A stretch of DNA of 64,000 nt from Chryseobacterium sp. (GTDB lineage Bacteria; Bacteroidota; Bacteroidia; Flavobacteriales; Weeksellaceae): the NCBI RefSeq assembly GCF_029240215.1, contig NZ_JARBTK010000004.1, positions 124,001 through 188,000 of the forward strand, in the 5' to 3' direction. The notes beneath the pieces are model-generated. The model did no database searches. It had not been told where the DNA came from and saw only the letters and a list, made by a program, of their open reading frames with translations. Below are positions 23,438-33,633 of the stretch, in pieces; position 1 is the first letter of the stretch; the number at the start of each line of letters is the position of its first letter. The position numbers were made by a program, and so were the translations under genes.

Positions 23438-25788
23438 TGAAAAATAAGTTTAATATATACTGTAAATATTTTTTGGCATCGGGAATTACTGCAGCAGTTG
23501 TCTCTTGCAGCAATACTAAATTTCTGAAGGAAGGACAAATGCTTTATACAGGAGCAGAAGTAAATATTGAAAATGACACGCTTCCCAAAAAGAAAAAAAA
23601 TGAACTAAAAGCTGCTCTCGAAGAAAATTTAACACCAAAACCCAATTCATCTTTTTTTGGATTAAGACCAAAACTGTATGCTTACAATGCTACAAAAGAA
23701 CCGAAGAAAGAAAAAGGGTTGAGATATTGGCTGAAATATAAGTTTGGAGAAGAACCCGTTTTGTTGGGAGATGTCGACAGAGAATTCAACAAAGATATCA
23801 TTGTCAATTATTCTGAAAACAAAGGATATTTTAATGCAAAAGCAAAGTACGATACGGTTTCAAAAAATAAAAAAGCAAGAGTAATTTATACTTTAAATCC
23901 CGGAGCACAATATCTCATCAGCAATGTCAATTTTGTGCAGGATTCAAGTCTTATCAATCAGGAAATCCAGAATTTAAAAGGCAAAACCTTATTAAAAGCC
24001 GGAAATCCTTTTGACCTTGATGTCATCAAATCTGAAAGACAGCGAATTGATGACGGTTTGAAAGACAAAGGTTTTTATTATTTCAATCCCGACAATATTA
24101 TCGTTCAGGCAGACAGTACGGTGAGTAAAGATCATAAAGTCGAAATGATCGTCAAATTGAAAGACAACACTCCGAAACTCGCAACTGAGCAATTCACGAT
24201 TGATAAAGTGGTTGTGTTCCCGAATTACAATCTTCGTGATGCTAAAAAAGGGAAATATGATATTCCGATGAATCCTGATTCGTTGAAAAAATATGAATAC
24301 AATGATATCTATGTCGTTGATCCTGATAAAAAATTTAAGCCGAAAATTTTTGACCGTGCTTTATATTTTGACAAAGGCGATATTTACAACAGAAAAGATC
24401 ACAATTTGTCATTGAACCGATTGATCAGTCTTGGTGTTTTTAAATTTGTAAAAAATGAATTTGTTGTTTCAGATTCTTTAAATCATAAGTTTGATGCCTA
24501 TTATATTCTGACTCCGAGAGAATTGCAATCGTTACGTTTGGAAGCTTTAGGAAGAACCAATTCTGCGAATTATGCAGGAAGTGAATTAAATTTAAACTGG
24601 ACTCAAAGAAATTTCTTCCGCGGTGCAGAGCAGTTTAAAGCTTCTGTTTACGGCGCTTTTGATGTTCAGATCGGTGGTCCTGCAGATGCAGAAAATATTT
24701 TCAGAGCAGGTGCGAATGCACAATTATCTATTCCGAGAATTGTTGCACCTTTCCGTTTCAATTCTTCGAGTTCATTTGTCCCGAGAACGAATATTCAGCT
24801 CGGATATGAGTTTCAGAACCGTACAACTTTATATACTTTAAATACATTCAACGCCTCATTCGGTTATCAGTGGAAAGAAAATGTACGAAAAGAACACGAA
24901 CTTAAACTAATTGATATTTCATTAATTGATCCGGCGAATGTTACTCCGAAATATACTGCAAAATATCAACAAAATCCATATTTGGAAAGAGTTGTAGATC
25001 AGCAATTAATATTCGGACCCACTTATTCTTATACCTATTCCACCACAATGCTTCCCCGCAAAAACACATTCTATTATAAAGGAATGCTTGATCTGGCAGG
25101 AAACATCACAGGACTTGTAACAGGAGCTAATGCGAAAGAAGGAAAAGAAAAAACAATCTTCGGAGTTCCTTTCAGTCAGTATGCAAAAATTGAAAATGAC
25201 GTAAGATTCTATCACAAATTCAACGAAAAAACATCCTTCGCTTCAAGATTTATTGCCGGAGTTGCTGTGCCTTACGGAAATTCAGAACATATTCCGTTTT
25301 CGAGACAGTTTTTTGTAGGAGGAAGCAACAGTATTCGTGCTTTCCGTGCGAGAACTTTGGGACCGGGAAGTTATGATCCGAGACCACAACAACAAAATGG
25401 TGGCTTTGTGTTTGATCAGGCAGGTGATGTAAAATTAGAATTAAATGCAGAATATCGGGCCAATATTTATAAATTCTTAAATGTTGCCGTATTTGCAGAC
25501 GCAGGAAATATCTGGTTGATCAATGATGAACTCAATAACGAAGGACAGATTACAAGACCGGGCGGAAAATTTTCTAAAGAATTTTTAAGCGAAATTGCCG
25601 TTGGTGCAGGTGTTGGTCTGAGACTTGATTTTTCAATTTTGATTCTGAGACTTGACCTTGCAATGCCCCTGAGAGTTCCTTATTACGAAAAAAGTGATCG
25701 ATGGGCTTTTGATAAAATCAATTTTGGGGATTCTAGTTGGAGAAGAGACAATCTTATCCTGAATATAGCGATCGGATATCCTTTTTAA
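23437..25788 (+). CDS. TamL, lipidated TamA/BamA-family outer membrane protein
   Basis: The 783-residue protein combines a lipoprotein signal (lipobox AAVVSC with C24), POTRA-type repeats (about residues 60-350, for example 'YNDIYVVDPDKKFKPKIFDRALYFDKGDIYN') and a C-terminal 16-strand Omp85 barrel. The barrel shows the substrate-conserved 'FFVGGSNSIRAFRARTLGPG' (VRGF-like loop 6) and ends 'NLILNIAIGYPF'. A lipidated TamA replacing TamA is described for Bacteroidota as TamL. Its ATG shares one base with the tamB stop (TAATG), so the two proteins are translated as a pair. Confidence 0.93.
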   Translation: MKNKFNIYCKYFLASGITAAVVSCSNTKFLKEGQMLYTGAEVNIENDTLPKKKKNELKAALEENLTPKPNSSFFGLRPKLYAYNATKEPKKEKGLRYWLKYKFGEEPVLLGDVDREFNKDIIVNYSENKGYFNAKAKYDTVSKNKKARVIYTLNPGAQYLISNVNFVQDSSLINQEIQNLKGKTLLKAGNPFDLDVIKSERQRIDDGLKDKGFYYFNPDNIIVQADSTVSKDHKVEMIVKLKDNTPKLATEQFTIDKVVVFPNYNLRDAKKGKYDIPMNPDSLKKYEYNDIYVVDPDKKFKPKIFDRALYFDKGDIYNRKDHNLSLNRLISLGVFKFVKNEFVVSDSLNHKFDAYYILTPRELQSLRLEALGRTNSANYAGSELNLNWTQRNFFRGAEQFKASVYGAFDVQIGGPADAENIFRAGANAQLSIPRIVAPFRFNSSSSFVPRTNIQLGYEFQNRTTLYTLNTFNASFGYQWKENVRKEHELKLIDISLIDPANVTPKYTAKYQQNPYLERVVDQQLIFGPTYSYTYSTTMLPRKNTFYYKGMLDLAGNITGLVTGANAKEGKEKTIFGVPFSQYAKIENDVRFYHKFNEKTSFASRFIAGVAVPYGNSEHIPFSRQFFVGGSNSIRAFRARTLGPGSYDPRPQQQNGGFVFDQAGDVKLELNAEYRANIYKFLNVAVFADAGNIWLINDELNNEGQITRPGGKFSKEFLSEIAVGAGVGLRLDFSILILRLDLAMPLRVPYYEKSDRWAFDKINFGDSSWRRDNLILNIAIGYPF

Positions 25789-25838
25789 ATGCTTATTGAC
25801 AATTGGTTTATCTAAAAACAATTTAAATAAATATAAAG

Positions 25839-25916
25839 TTTGTCATTTCGCAGGAATCTCAACATTGTTATTTAATCATGATTAGATTCCTATGGAAATC
25901 GGAGTCAATGACAGAA
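25839..25916. repeat. degenerate inverted repeat element between tamL and yihY
   Basis: The left arm TTTGTCATTTCGCAGGAATCT is partly repeated in inverted form on the right (AGATTCCTATGG ... TCAATGACAGA), with about 13 extra bases in the right arm. It resembles a widespread intergenic palindrome of the GTCATTccg-AGGAATCT type that I recall from Bacteroidota. The rest of this 195-bp gap shows no gene. Confidence 0.4.
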
Positions 25917-25983
25917 CTGTGAAAGATTGATATTATTACTAATCGCAAATCATCATAATACCAATAATAAATTTCTAAAGAAA

Positions 25984-26910
25984 ATGCTAAAAGAACTTAA
26001 ATTTTTCTGGGAAACCGTGAAAGAAACCTTCGCAGAATGGAATAATTCTTCCGCATCAAATGATTCGGCAAGTCTTGCATATTATGCTATTTTTTCGATT
26101 CCCGGCTTACTGATTATCATTATCTGGATTGCCGGATATTTCTTTGGAGAAGAGGCGATTCGCGGGCAAATAAGCACTCAAATCAGCGGATTAATGGGAC
26201 AAGATGTGGCAAAAAGCATTCAGGATATGATTGCCGGAGCATTGATTGACAAAGAAAATATTTTTATGAAAATAATTGGAATCGGATCATTAGTTTATGG
26301 TTCTACGACTCTGTTTTTCCAACTGCAAAAATCTTTGAATAATCTCTGGGATGTAGAAGCTGCACCAAAGAAAGCTTTGGTAAAATTCCTTTTAGACAGA
26401 GCTAATTCACTGGGGATGATTCTGATTTTAGGATTTTTATTAATGATTACCATGGTTTTATCTTCTTTAATCAGCTTATTTAATAATTTTATCACAACCT
26501 ATTTTGGTCTTGAGACTTATCTGATTGTTGAAATCATCAATTTTGTAATAGGCTTCGGCATCGTTGTCGTATTATTTGCATTGATGTTTAAAGTACTTCC
26601 TGATATGGAAATCAGCTGGAAATCAGTCTGGAAAGGTGCTTTGTTAACTGCCGCACTATTTACTCTCGGTAAGTTTTTGCTAAGTCTTTACTTCGGACAG
26701 TTTAAACCAACTTCGGCATTTGGAACTGCAGGAACAGTCATTTTGATTATGATGTGGATTAATTACTCCTGTATGCTGATTTTCTTCGGAGCAGAGTTTA
26801 CAAAAGTGTATACTTATAAAAAAGGATACAAAATAATGCCTTCCAAACACGCCAAATGGAGCAGTGCAAAACTTTACAAAGACAGTCAGTCAGAGAGTGC
26901 TATCACTTAA
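25984..26910 (+). CDS. YihY/BrkB-family inner membrane protein
   Basis: The 308-residue protein has six transmembrane helices and the family signature 'SASLAYYAIFSIPGLLIIII' in helix one, 'GSLVYGSTTLFFQLQKSLNNLWDVE' and the late 'PTSAFGTAGTVILIMMWINYSCMLIFFGAEFTKVY'. The family was once called ribonuclease BN by mistake; its real role is unknown, possibly transport or envelope maintenance. The ATG at 25984 was chosen because the frame upstream (TTG-like starts from 25927) is hydrophobic noise. It converges on argS with a shared bidirectional terminator. Confidence 0.9.
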   Translation: MLKELKFFWETVKETFAEWNNSSASNDSASLAYYAIFSIPGLLIIIIWIAGYFFGEEAIRGQISTQISGLMGQDVAKSIQDMIAGALIDKENIFMKIIGIGSLVYGSTTLFFQLQKSLNNLWDVEAAPKKALVKFLLDRANSLGMILILGFLLMITMVLSSLISLFNNFITTYFGLETYLIVEIINFVIGFGIVVVLFALMFKVLPDMEISWKSVWKGALLTAALFTLGKFLLSLYFGQFKPTSAFGTAGTVILIMMWINYSCMLIFFGAEFTKVYTYKKGYKIMPSKHAKWSSAKLYKDSQSESAIT

Positions 26911-26922
26911 AATTGAATAACA

Positions 26923-26955
26923 AAATCCTCCTGAAATTTCGGGAGGATTTAATTT
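26923..26955. terminator. bidirectional terminator between yihY and argS
   Basis: AAATCCTCC and GGAGGATTT pair perfectly. T-rich sequence follows on the plus strand (TTTAATTTTT) and a shorter T run on the minus strand, so it can end both converging genes. Confidence 0.8.
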
Positions 26956-29040
26956 TTACATTCTGTTTACCGTTTCTATTCCCAGTAATCGTAATGATTT
27001 TTGAATGGTTTTTGCGGTTAAATAAGATAAATTTAAACGAACCTGCTTGATATTTTCATCTTCCTGAATCAAAATCGGATTATTCTGATAGAATGAATTA
27101 TAAGATTTCACCAAATCATATAAATAATTTGCTACCAAAGCCGGGCTTAAACTTTCTGCCGCTTTAGCAACTATCCCTTTATAATTGGCAAGCTGCATGA
27201 TCAATTCTTTTTCAGACTGACTTAATTCTATGCTCTCAGTTTCTCTAGCTTCGAAATTTGCTTTTGTCAGCAATGATTGAATACGTGCAAAAGTATACTG
27301 AATAAACGGGCCTGTATTTCCATTAAAATCAATACTTTCTTCAGGATTGAAAAGCATTTTCTTCTTAGGATCTACTTTCAGCATGAAATATTTTAAAGCC
27401 CCGATTCCAATACTTTCGTAATTATGATTCTTTTCTTCTTCGGTAAAGTTTTCTAACTTTCCTAATTCTTCAGATTTGGACTTTGCAATATCAAACATAT
27501 CCTGCATCAATTCATCTGCATCTACCACGGTTCCTTCACGGGATTTCATTTTACCGTTTGGAAGCTCAACCATTCCATACGATAAGTGAAATAATTGATC
27601 TGCCCATTCGTAGCCTAGTTTCTTTAATATCTTAAATAAAACCTGAAAATGGTAATCCTGTTCGTTTCCTACGGTGTAAATTAATTTCTGAAGATTATTT
27701 TCTTTAAAACGCTGTACAGCCGTTCCTAAATCCTGCGTCATATAAACGGAAGTTCCGTCTGAACGAAGCAAAAGTTTCTGATCTAAACCTTCATCCGTAA
27801 GGTCACACCAAACCGAGCCGTCTTCTTTCTGATACAAAACTCCCTTATCCAACCCTTCCTGAATAAGGTCTTTTCCTAAAATATAAGTATTGCTTTCGTA
27901 CTGCACCTGATCAAAATTCACCCCCAGTCTTTTGTAAGTTTCGCCGAAACCTTTGTACACCCATGAGTTCATTTCATTCCAAAGATTTCTTACTTTTTCA
28001 TCGCCATTTTCCCAATCGAGAAGCATTTGTTGAGCTTCTTTCATTATTTCTGAACTAGCCTTACAAATTTCTTTGAGATTCGATTTTTCAATTTCAAGTT
28101 TATTCTCAAGATCTAATATATCCTTAAATATAATTACAAATTTCTTTGAATCTTTCTCAAAAGAATTTACTTTCTCTTTAGATATTATCTGTTCTACTCT
28201 TTTAATTACTGCTGAAACTGGTAATTCTAAATCTAATACAGTCTCAAGCTGATTTTCAAATTGCCAATGCAGTGTAGAAAGCTGCTCGAAGTTCGATGTC
28301 TCAAGTAGATCATTCTTCCTATTTTCAAGGAAATTAATTTTCTCATTTAAAGCTAAAACCTCTTCTTTTTTTTGAGTATCAAATTTGCCAAACTTGTTTA
28401 TTCTAAAATCCTCATAAATAATTTGCGTCTGTCTTTTTAGCTCTTTATCAAATGCTACATAATAGTTCCCTACAAAATGATCTCCTTTTATATTATTTAT
28501 TTCCGGAGTTTCTCCTTTGCCAAATTTTTCCCAAGCCAACATTGACTTACAGATATGAATTCCTCTGTCGTTGATGATTTGACTTTTAATCACATCATAA
28601 CCGGCTTCTTCAAGAATCTGAGCTACGGAAAAACCTAGAAGATTATTTCTTACGTGTCCTAAGTGAAGGGGTTTATTGGTATTTGGAGAAGAATACTCAA
28701 CCATAACGGTTTCGTTCTTCTTTTCTATAGTTGAAAATTGATTGCTTACCATTTTAAACTGGTCAACGAAAAACTGATTTTTAACTTTTACATTTAAAAA
28801 ACCTTTTACCACATTGAAACTTTCAAGCAATTCAGTCTGCTCAGTTAAAGCCTCTCCCAGCTCAACACCAATGCTTTCAGGATTTTTCTTCAATTGTTTA
28901 ACCAAAGGAAAAGTAACTATTGTAAAGTCACCTTCATACTCAGTTTTATTCTCCTGAATTTCAAGTTGTATATCCTTAAGCTGATAGACATTAAGGATAA
29001 CCTCCGCCAGTTTTTGTTCTATGATATCTTTAATATTCAT
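26956..29040 (-). CDS. argS: arginyl-tRNA synthetase with a large internal insertion
   Basis: The 694-residue class I enzyme charges tRNA-Arg. The HIGH motif reads HLGH at residues 126-129 in 'NTNKPLHLGHVRNN', and the KMSKS-like loop reads KMKS at 497-500 in 'GKMKSREGT'. The N-terminal Add1 domain and the C-terminal anticodon-binding DALR domain are complete. About 110-130 residues (roughly 203-335) are inserted in the catalytic domain between 'YYVAFDKE' and 'EAQQMLLDWE'. The insert is charged, Leu/Glu/Lys-rich and probably coiled coil. Most bacterial ArgS proteins have about 560-600 residues. The gene has its own -7 element and terminator. Confidence 0.95.
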   Translation of the reverse strand: MNIKDIIEQKLAEVILNVYQLKDIQLEIQENKTEYEGDFTIVTFPLVKQLKKNPESIGVELGEALTEQTELLESFNVVKGFLNVKVKNQFFVDQFKMVSNQFSTIEKKNETVMVEYSSPNTNKPLHLGHVRNNLLGFSVAQILEEAGYDVIKSQIINDRGIHICKSMLAWEKFGKGETPEINNIKGDHFVGNYYVAFDKELKRQTQIIYEDFRINKFGKFDTQKKEEVLALNEKINFLENRKNDLLETSNFEQLSTLHWQFENQLETVLDLELPVSAVIKRVEQIISKEKVNSFEKDSKKFVIIFKDILDLENKLEIEKSNLKEICKASSEIMKEAQQMLLDWENGDEKVRNLWNEMNSWVYKGFGETYKRLGVNFDQVQYESNTYILGKDLIQEGLDKGVLYQKEDGSVWCDLTDEGLDQKLLLRSDGTSVYMTQDLGTAVQRFKENNLQKLIYTVGNEQDYHFQVLFKILKKLGYEWADQLFHLSYGMVELPNGKMKSREGTVVDADELMQDMFDIAKSKSEELGKLENFTEEEKNHNYESIGIGALKYFMLKVDPKKKMLFNPEESIDFNGNTGPFIQYTFARIQSLLTKANFEARETESIELSQSEKELIMQLANYKGIVAKAAESLSPALVANYLYDLVKSYNSFYQNNPILIQEDENIKQVRLNLSYLTAKTIQKSLRLLGIETVNRM

Positions 29041-29057
29041 TATTCTAATTTGAAATA

Positions 29058-29065
29058 CAAATATA
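29058..29065 (-). promoter_or_regulatory. candidate -7 element of argS
   Basis: On the minus strand TATATTTG matches TAnnTTTG, 17 nt before the argS ATG and just beyond the terminator of the upstream susCD operon. No clear -33 was identified. Confidence 0.35.
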
Positions 29066-29069
29066 CGGA

Positions 29070-29098
29070 AATAAAAAAACCGCCCGAAGGCGGTTTTG
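29070..29098 (-). terminator. terminator of the first susCD operon
   Basis: On the minus strand AAAACCGCC, loop TTCG, GGCGGTTTT form a GC-rich stem followed by TTTATTT. It lies 20 nt after the SusD stop. Confidence 0.9.
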
Positions 29099-29117
29099 AT
29101 ATAACTTAAAGATGTTT

Positions 29118-30605
29118 TTAATTTACATCCCAGAAGACTTTTGTTGATAACTTATCTCCTCCGATAGCTACAACAGCGGCTTGGTAGCTAGCCCCATTAA
29201 TGTTAGGCTCTGTAGATGGATACGTTAATCTCACAGGAATTTTTCCTTCTGCTACAGGATATGCACTTGGAGGTGCAACAATAGCCGGATAATCTAAACG
29301 TCTGAAAAATGTCCACGATTCAAACCCTCTGTTATACATGGCAATCCACGCTTGGTTCCCGATTTTTTCTTTCCACATGCCAGGAGCAGTAGTGTAATTA
29401 ACGTTGGGCTGGGCATAATAAGCAGTGATGTCTGCCGGTAAAATACCCCAATACGACAATGAAGCTTTCACTGCATTTTCATAATGTGTTGCAGCAGAAC
29501 CAACAGAATATCCTCTTTCTGCGGCTTCGGCCAATATGAAATTGATTTCTGCAGCATCAATTAAAACTCCCGGGAGATTTGGTTCTTTTATTTTATCCCC
29601 AATATGAGAATAAGATTCATCATATGGTAGTAAATTTTGGTAACCATAATTCCCTCCTTCATAAGTTGTTCCTCCATGGTCTGCATCTTTAAAAGTGAAA
29701 TAAACTGGTCTTCTTGGATCACTTAAAGAATTAAGCTTGTTTACGAAAACGGAAGCCGGAACGAAATCATTTCTATTACTTTGAACTAATTCCTCATGAA
29801 TTAAATTGTAGTTTGGTGCAAAAGAATTGTATGCAAGTAAAGCATTATTTGTGTTACTTTCAATTACCCCAGCTGCATACGCTTCTTCTATACTAGATTT
29901 TGCAAGACTATTGTTAACATCCGCCAAATTAATAGCAATTTTCGCTTTCAATGAATTTGCAAACAATTTCCATTTAGAAACATCTCCAGCATATACCAAA
30001 TCCTGATTAGGAGTTATTGACCCGTAACCTGCATCTAATTTAGTAATTGCTGCATTTAATCTTATAAGAAGCTGAGGATAAATTGCAGCATCATCATCAT
30101 ATTTTGGCAATGGCGTATTTACAATGTCTAAAGACTGAGAATATGGAACATCACCAAAACTGTCTACTAAAACCTGATAAGTATATACCATTAAAACCTC
30201 AATAATAGCAATTCTGTTTTGCTGTATCTTGTTCCATTCAGTTTCGGACATCAGAGCTGGTTTGCTTTCTAATAAAATATTCTCTTTTGCTTTCTTAAAA
30301 TTTCCAAGAACTTCCGCATAGAGATTATCCCAATGATTATCAGGGATATTTCTTGTGGTTAAATCATATCGGGATTCTGCACGGTAGGTAGTTGCTGCCC
30401 AATATTGTGAGAAATAGCGAAATACATTTAAATTCACACTTGGTGTGGTAAGCTGATCTACTAATTCTTTTTGTGCATTGGCAAAGAAATACTCTCCGGA
30501 AGCTTCATAAGCTTTCAGAGAATCATCATTATAAATATCATCTTCGCTAGCGCAAGAAGCGACTAAAGTGGAAATTGCAAATATTGATAAAAAAAACTTT
30601 TTCAT
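29118..30605 (-). CDS. SusD/RagB family nutrient-binding outer membrane lipoprotein (pair 1)
   Basis: The 495-residue protein starts with a lipoprotein signal whose lipobox ends at C18 (LVASC), followed by ASEDD, an acidic stretch that resembles the Bacteroidota surface-export signal. The body is alpha-helical with TPR-like pairs typical of SusD ('VYTYQVLVDSFGDVPYSQ', 'IDAAEINFILAEAAERG', 'WIAMYNRGFESWTFFRRL'). It would cap the partner SusC barrel and bind substrate on the cell surface. The partner lies 4 bp upstream. The substrate cannot be inferred because no degradative enzyme is adjacent. Confidence 0.93.
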   Translation of the reverse strand: MKKFFLSIFAISTLVASCASEDDIYNDDSLKAYEASGEYFFANAQKELVDQLTTPSVNLNVFRYFSQYWAATTYRAESRYDLTTRNIPDNHWDNLYAEVLGNFKKAKENILLESKPALMSETEWNKIQQNRIAIIEVLMVYTYQVLVDSFGDVPYSQSLDIVNTPLPKYDDDAAIYPQLLIRLNAAITKLDAGYGSITPNQDLVYAGDVSKWKLFANSLKAKIAINLADVNNSLAKSSIEEAYAAGVIESNTNNALLAYNSFAPNYNLIHEELVQSNRNDFVPASVFVNKLNSLSDPRRPVYFTFKDADHGGTTYEGGNYGYQNLLPYDESYSHIGDKIKEPNLPGVLIDAAEINFILAEAAERGYSVGSAATHYENAVKASLSYWGILPADITAYYAQPNVNYTTAPGMWKEKIGNQAWIAMYNRGFESWTFFRRLDYPAIVAPPSAYPVAEGKIPVRLTYPSTEPNINGASYQAAVVAIGGDKLSTKVFWDVN

Positions 30606-30609
30606 AATC

Positions 30610-33600
30610 TTAAAAATTAACTTTTACATTAAACGATATGGTTCTGACAGTAGGCATTACTCCGGACTGATAACCTTGTACATTACCTCCTGAAGATCCT
30701 GCTTCCGGATCAGCCATAGGAAGGTTTTTATGAATAATCCAAAGATTATTACCTAACAGGCTAAATGATGCAGATCTTATGACCGTACCTCTAAAAACTT
30801 CATTGGGAAGGGTATAGGTAATGGAAGCTTCTCTTAATTTAACATAAGAACCATCATATACGAAAGCTTTCTCAGGGTTAACTGAACCAAAAATACCTGT
30901 TGAGTAACTACCATCAATCCTGATATCATTAGGAGTTCCATCTTCTTTAACCCCTGGTAATATTGTTCCTCCTCCCTGATCTAAGGTATTACGAATAGGA
31001 TTTCCTAAATCATTTAGACCTACCGTATTAGGATAAAGACCAGTTTCCTGCCCGTATGCTTGATCTAATGAAAAAACATCACCTCCTTTTCGTATATCAA
31101 TTAAAAAACCTACTGAAAAGTTTTTATATTTAAATGTATTGGAAATTCCTCCCAACCAATCTGCTTGTATATTACCCAAAACCTGATCGTTATTTATCAA
31201 ATAATACCCATCATCTCCTACTACTTTGTTACCATTTCCATCGTAAACATAGTCTGTTCCACGTATAGTTCCATAGGCTTCTCCTACTGTAGCATTTAAT
31301 GATGTATGTTGGAAATTTGCCAATTGGAGATTGGTTCTACCTTCATCCAAATAGATTAGTTTATTTCTGTTTCTAGACCAATTCACATTAACATTCCAAG
31401 CGAAATTTTCTGTTTTGACAGGAGTTCCACTTAAAGCTACCTCTACCCCTTTGTTTTCTAAATCTCCCGCATTAATCATCTTAAATAAATACTGTGATGC
31501 TGCCGAAGTTGGAACAGAAAAAATTTGGTCTGTACTATTGGTTTTATAAACTGAAACATCTAAGCCTAATCTATTCTTAAACATTTGCAATTCTATACCT
31601 GCCTCCCAAGATTTAGTAATTTCAGGTCTTAGCTGTGAGAAATCCAAATATGTATTTGAAAGATCAAATAACGCAGCATCAGATATAGCACCATTATTAT
31701 TTAACCATCCAAATCTGCCCGGTTCAGGATCATTACCAACTTCTGCATAATTCAATCTTAACTTACCTAAATTAAGCCAAGGTTGTTTAATTAATTCCGA
31801 GAAAATAAAACTTGTACCCAACGCCCAGTAACCATAGCCACCGTTGGCTGCAGGTAATGCTGTAGATTTATCATATCTGTAAGATCCTTCTAAAAATATT
31901 GTTCTATCATAATCGAATGATGCTTGTCCGTAAACACCAGATTTTTTATACTGAACGTCTGTCTCTATAGGTGCAATAAAGGTTTTAGAGTTTTGCAAGG
32001 CATAGAAATTTGGTTTTAATAGTCCACCGGTAGTAGATGCATTGAAAGCTTCAATATCTCTCTTGATGAAATTATAGCCACCTGTTAACTTCCCGGTAAC
32101 TTTCTCCCCAATTTTCATGTCGTATGTAGCAATAAAATCATAATTTTGCTGCATGAAGTCTCTTGTGAAAATTTCGTATCCGGAAGATTGATTTGTCTGT
32201 GAAAGACCAAATTCTTCAGCGTGGCTTCCAACAGCTTTTCTTATTTCCTGTTTATCCCTAGTGTAATCAATACCGACTCTTGCTAATAAATTTAAATTTT
32301 TAGTTATCTCATAACTAAGTGATGCACCAGTCAAAAATCTTCTTCTTGTATCAGATTCATAATTTTCATATCTACTCCAGTAAGGATTGTCCCAAAAATT
32401 AGGTGCTAAATTTCCTCCGGTAGGGCTTATCATATTCCATGTCGCATTTTTTTTCGTTCTGAAGTATTGCTCTCTTAAATCTAAAACGTCAACATTTGTT
32501 GCCCACCATTGCCTGAACCCACCTATGATATTATCACCATATCCTACATTATTTCTGCCGATAGTACTTTGATTAGTAAAAGTAACGAAAGCATTAGTCT
32601 TTAATTTGCTCGAAAGGTCATGAGAAAAATTTCCAGTGATCGTATTTTTGTTCAAAGAGCTGTTTGGAAGAATACCCGTTTCATAATTATTTGTATATCC
32701 GAAACTATATGTTGATTTTTCTGTTCCCCCATTCAATGCGATACTATTGATCATAGAGTAGGCTTTTTTGAAGAACTTAGTGGGGTCGTTTTTTGCGGCA
32801 ACCCAAGGTGTGGCCTTTTGATAATTTGGATGACCTTCAATAAAAGCATCCCAGTTGTATACTAAGACATTAGGATTAAATGCATTACCGTACGAAGCAT
32901 CATCTCCTGTAGATGCAATTAAACCATCATCAATACCATCTCCATTAATATCTCCTATGTATGAGCTATCTTCTCCTCCATAACCCTGGCCATAATCTTT
33001 CTGATATTTAGCAAATGTAGATTTGTCAAAAGTTCCTACAGAAACCGTAGAACTATATGAAATACCTAATCCTGAATTTTTCTTTCCTTTTTTTGTGGTT
33101 ATCATTATAGCTCCATTAGCAGCCAAACTGCCATAAAGAGCTGTTGCTGCTGCTCCTTTAAGAACGTTTACAGACTCTATATTATTAGGATCAATATCTG
33201 ATGCTGCATTACCAAAGTCAAATCCATCACGTGCATTTTTAGCATCATTTGTATTTAAATTGGCATTACTTATTGGAATACCATCTACTACGATTAATGC
33301 CTGATTATTACCTGTTATGGATTTGATTCCTCTCATAACGATATTGGTAGATCCTCCAAAATTGGAATTCATTTTAACATCTAATCCTGCAACTTTGCCC
33401 GATAGATTATTTAAAAAATTATTAGTTGGAGATGAATTTACCTGATTTGCATTTAATTGCTGTGAAGAGTAGCCTAAGGATTTTTTTTCTCTCTTAATTC
33501 CAAGCGCGGTAACTACTACCCCTTCGATTTCTTGTGTTTTTAAGGTATCACTCGGCTTTGTTTGTTGGGCGTTGGCAACAATAAAAGACGAGGACATTAC

Positions 33601-33633
33601 TACAAGTAATATACCTGATGTTAATTTCTTCAT
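30610..33633 (-). CDS. SusC/RagA family TonB-dependent transporter (pair 1)
   Basis: The 1007-residue outer-membrane transporter has a signal peptide (LVVMSSSFIVANAQQ), a TonB-box-like stretch 'EIEGVVVTALGIKREKK', the plug domain with the SusC hallmark 'NQALIVVDGIPISNANLN' and 'VLKGAAATALYGSLAANGAIMITTKKG', and a 22-strand barrel ending in 'RTISFNVKVNF'. The carboxypeptidase-like N-terminal extension of classical SusC is missing, which is common in Chryseobacterium. With its SusD partner it imports oligomers or peptides using TonB energy. It is the first gene of the operon and is preceded by a conserved leader. Confidence 0.95.
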   Translation of the reverse strand: MKKLTSGILLVVMSSSFIVANAQQTKPSDTLKTQEIEGVVVTALGIKREKKSLGYSSQQLNANQVNSSPTNNFLNNLSGKVAGLDVKMNSNFGGSTNIVMRGIKSITGNNQALIVVDGIPISNANLNTNDAKNARDGFDFGNAASDIDPNNIESVNVLKGAAATALYGSLAANGAIMITTKKGKKNSGLGISYSSTVSVGTFDKSTFAKYQKDYGQGYGGEDSSYIGDINGDGIDDGLIASTGDDASYGNAFNPNVLVYNWDAFIEGHPNYQKATPWVAAKNDPTKFFKKAYSMINSIALNGGTEKSTYSFGYTNNYETGILPNSSLNKNTITGNFSHDLSSKLKTNAFVTFTNQSTIGRNNVGYGDNIIGGFRQWWATNVDVLDLREQYFRTKKNATWNMISPTGGNLAPNFWDNPYWSRYENYESDTRRRFLTGASLSYEITKNLNLLARVGIDYTRDKQEIRKAVGSHAEEFGLSQTNQSSGYEIFTRDFMQQNYDFIATYDMKIGEKVTGKLTGGYNFIKRDIEAFNASTTGGLLKPNFYALQNSKTFIAPIETDVQYKKSGVYGQASFDYDRTIFLEGSYRYDKSTALPAANGGYGYWALGTSFIFSELIKQPWLNLGKLRLNYAEVGNDPEPGRFGWLNNNGAISDAALFDLSNTYLDFSQLRPEITKSWEAGIELQMFKNRLGLDVSVYKTNSTDQIFSVPTSAASQYLFKMINAGDLENKGVEVALSGTPVKTENFAWNVNVNWSRNRNKLIYLDEGRTNLQLANFQHTSLNATVGEAYGTIRGTDYVYDGNGNKVVGDDGYYLINNDQVLGNIQADWLGGISNTFKYKNFSVGFLIDIRKGGDVFSLDQAYGQETGLYPNTVGLNDLGNPIRNTLDQGGGTILPGVKEDGTPNDIRIDGSYSTGIFGSVNPEKAFVYDGSYVKLREASITYTLPNEVFRGTVIRSASFSLLGNNLWIIHKNLPMADPEAGSSGGNVQGYQSGVMPTVRTISFNVKVNF

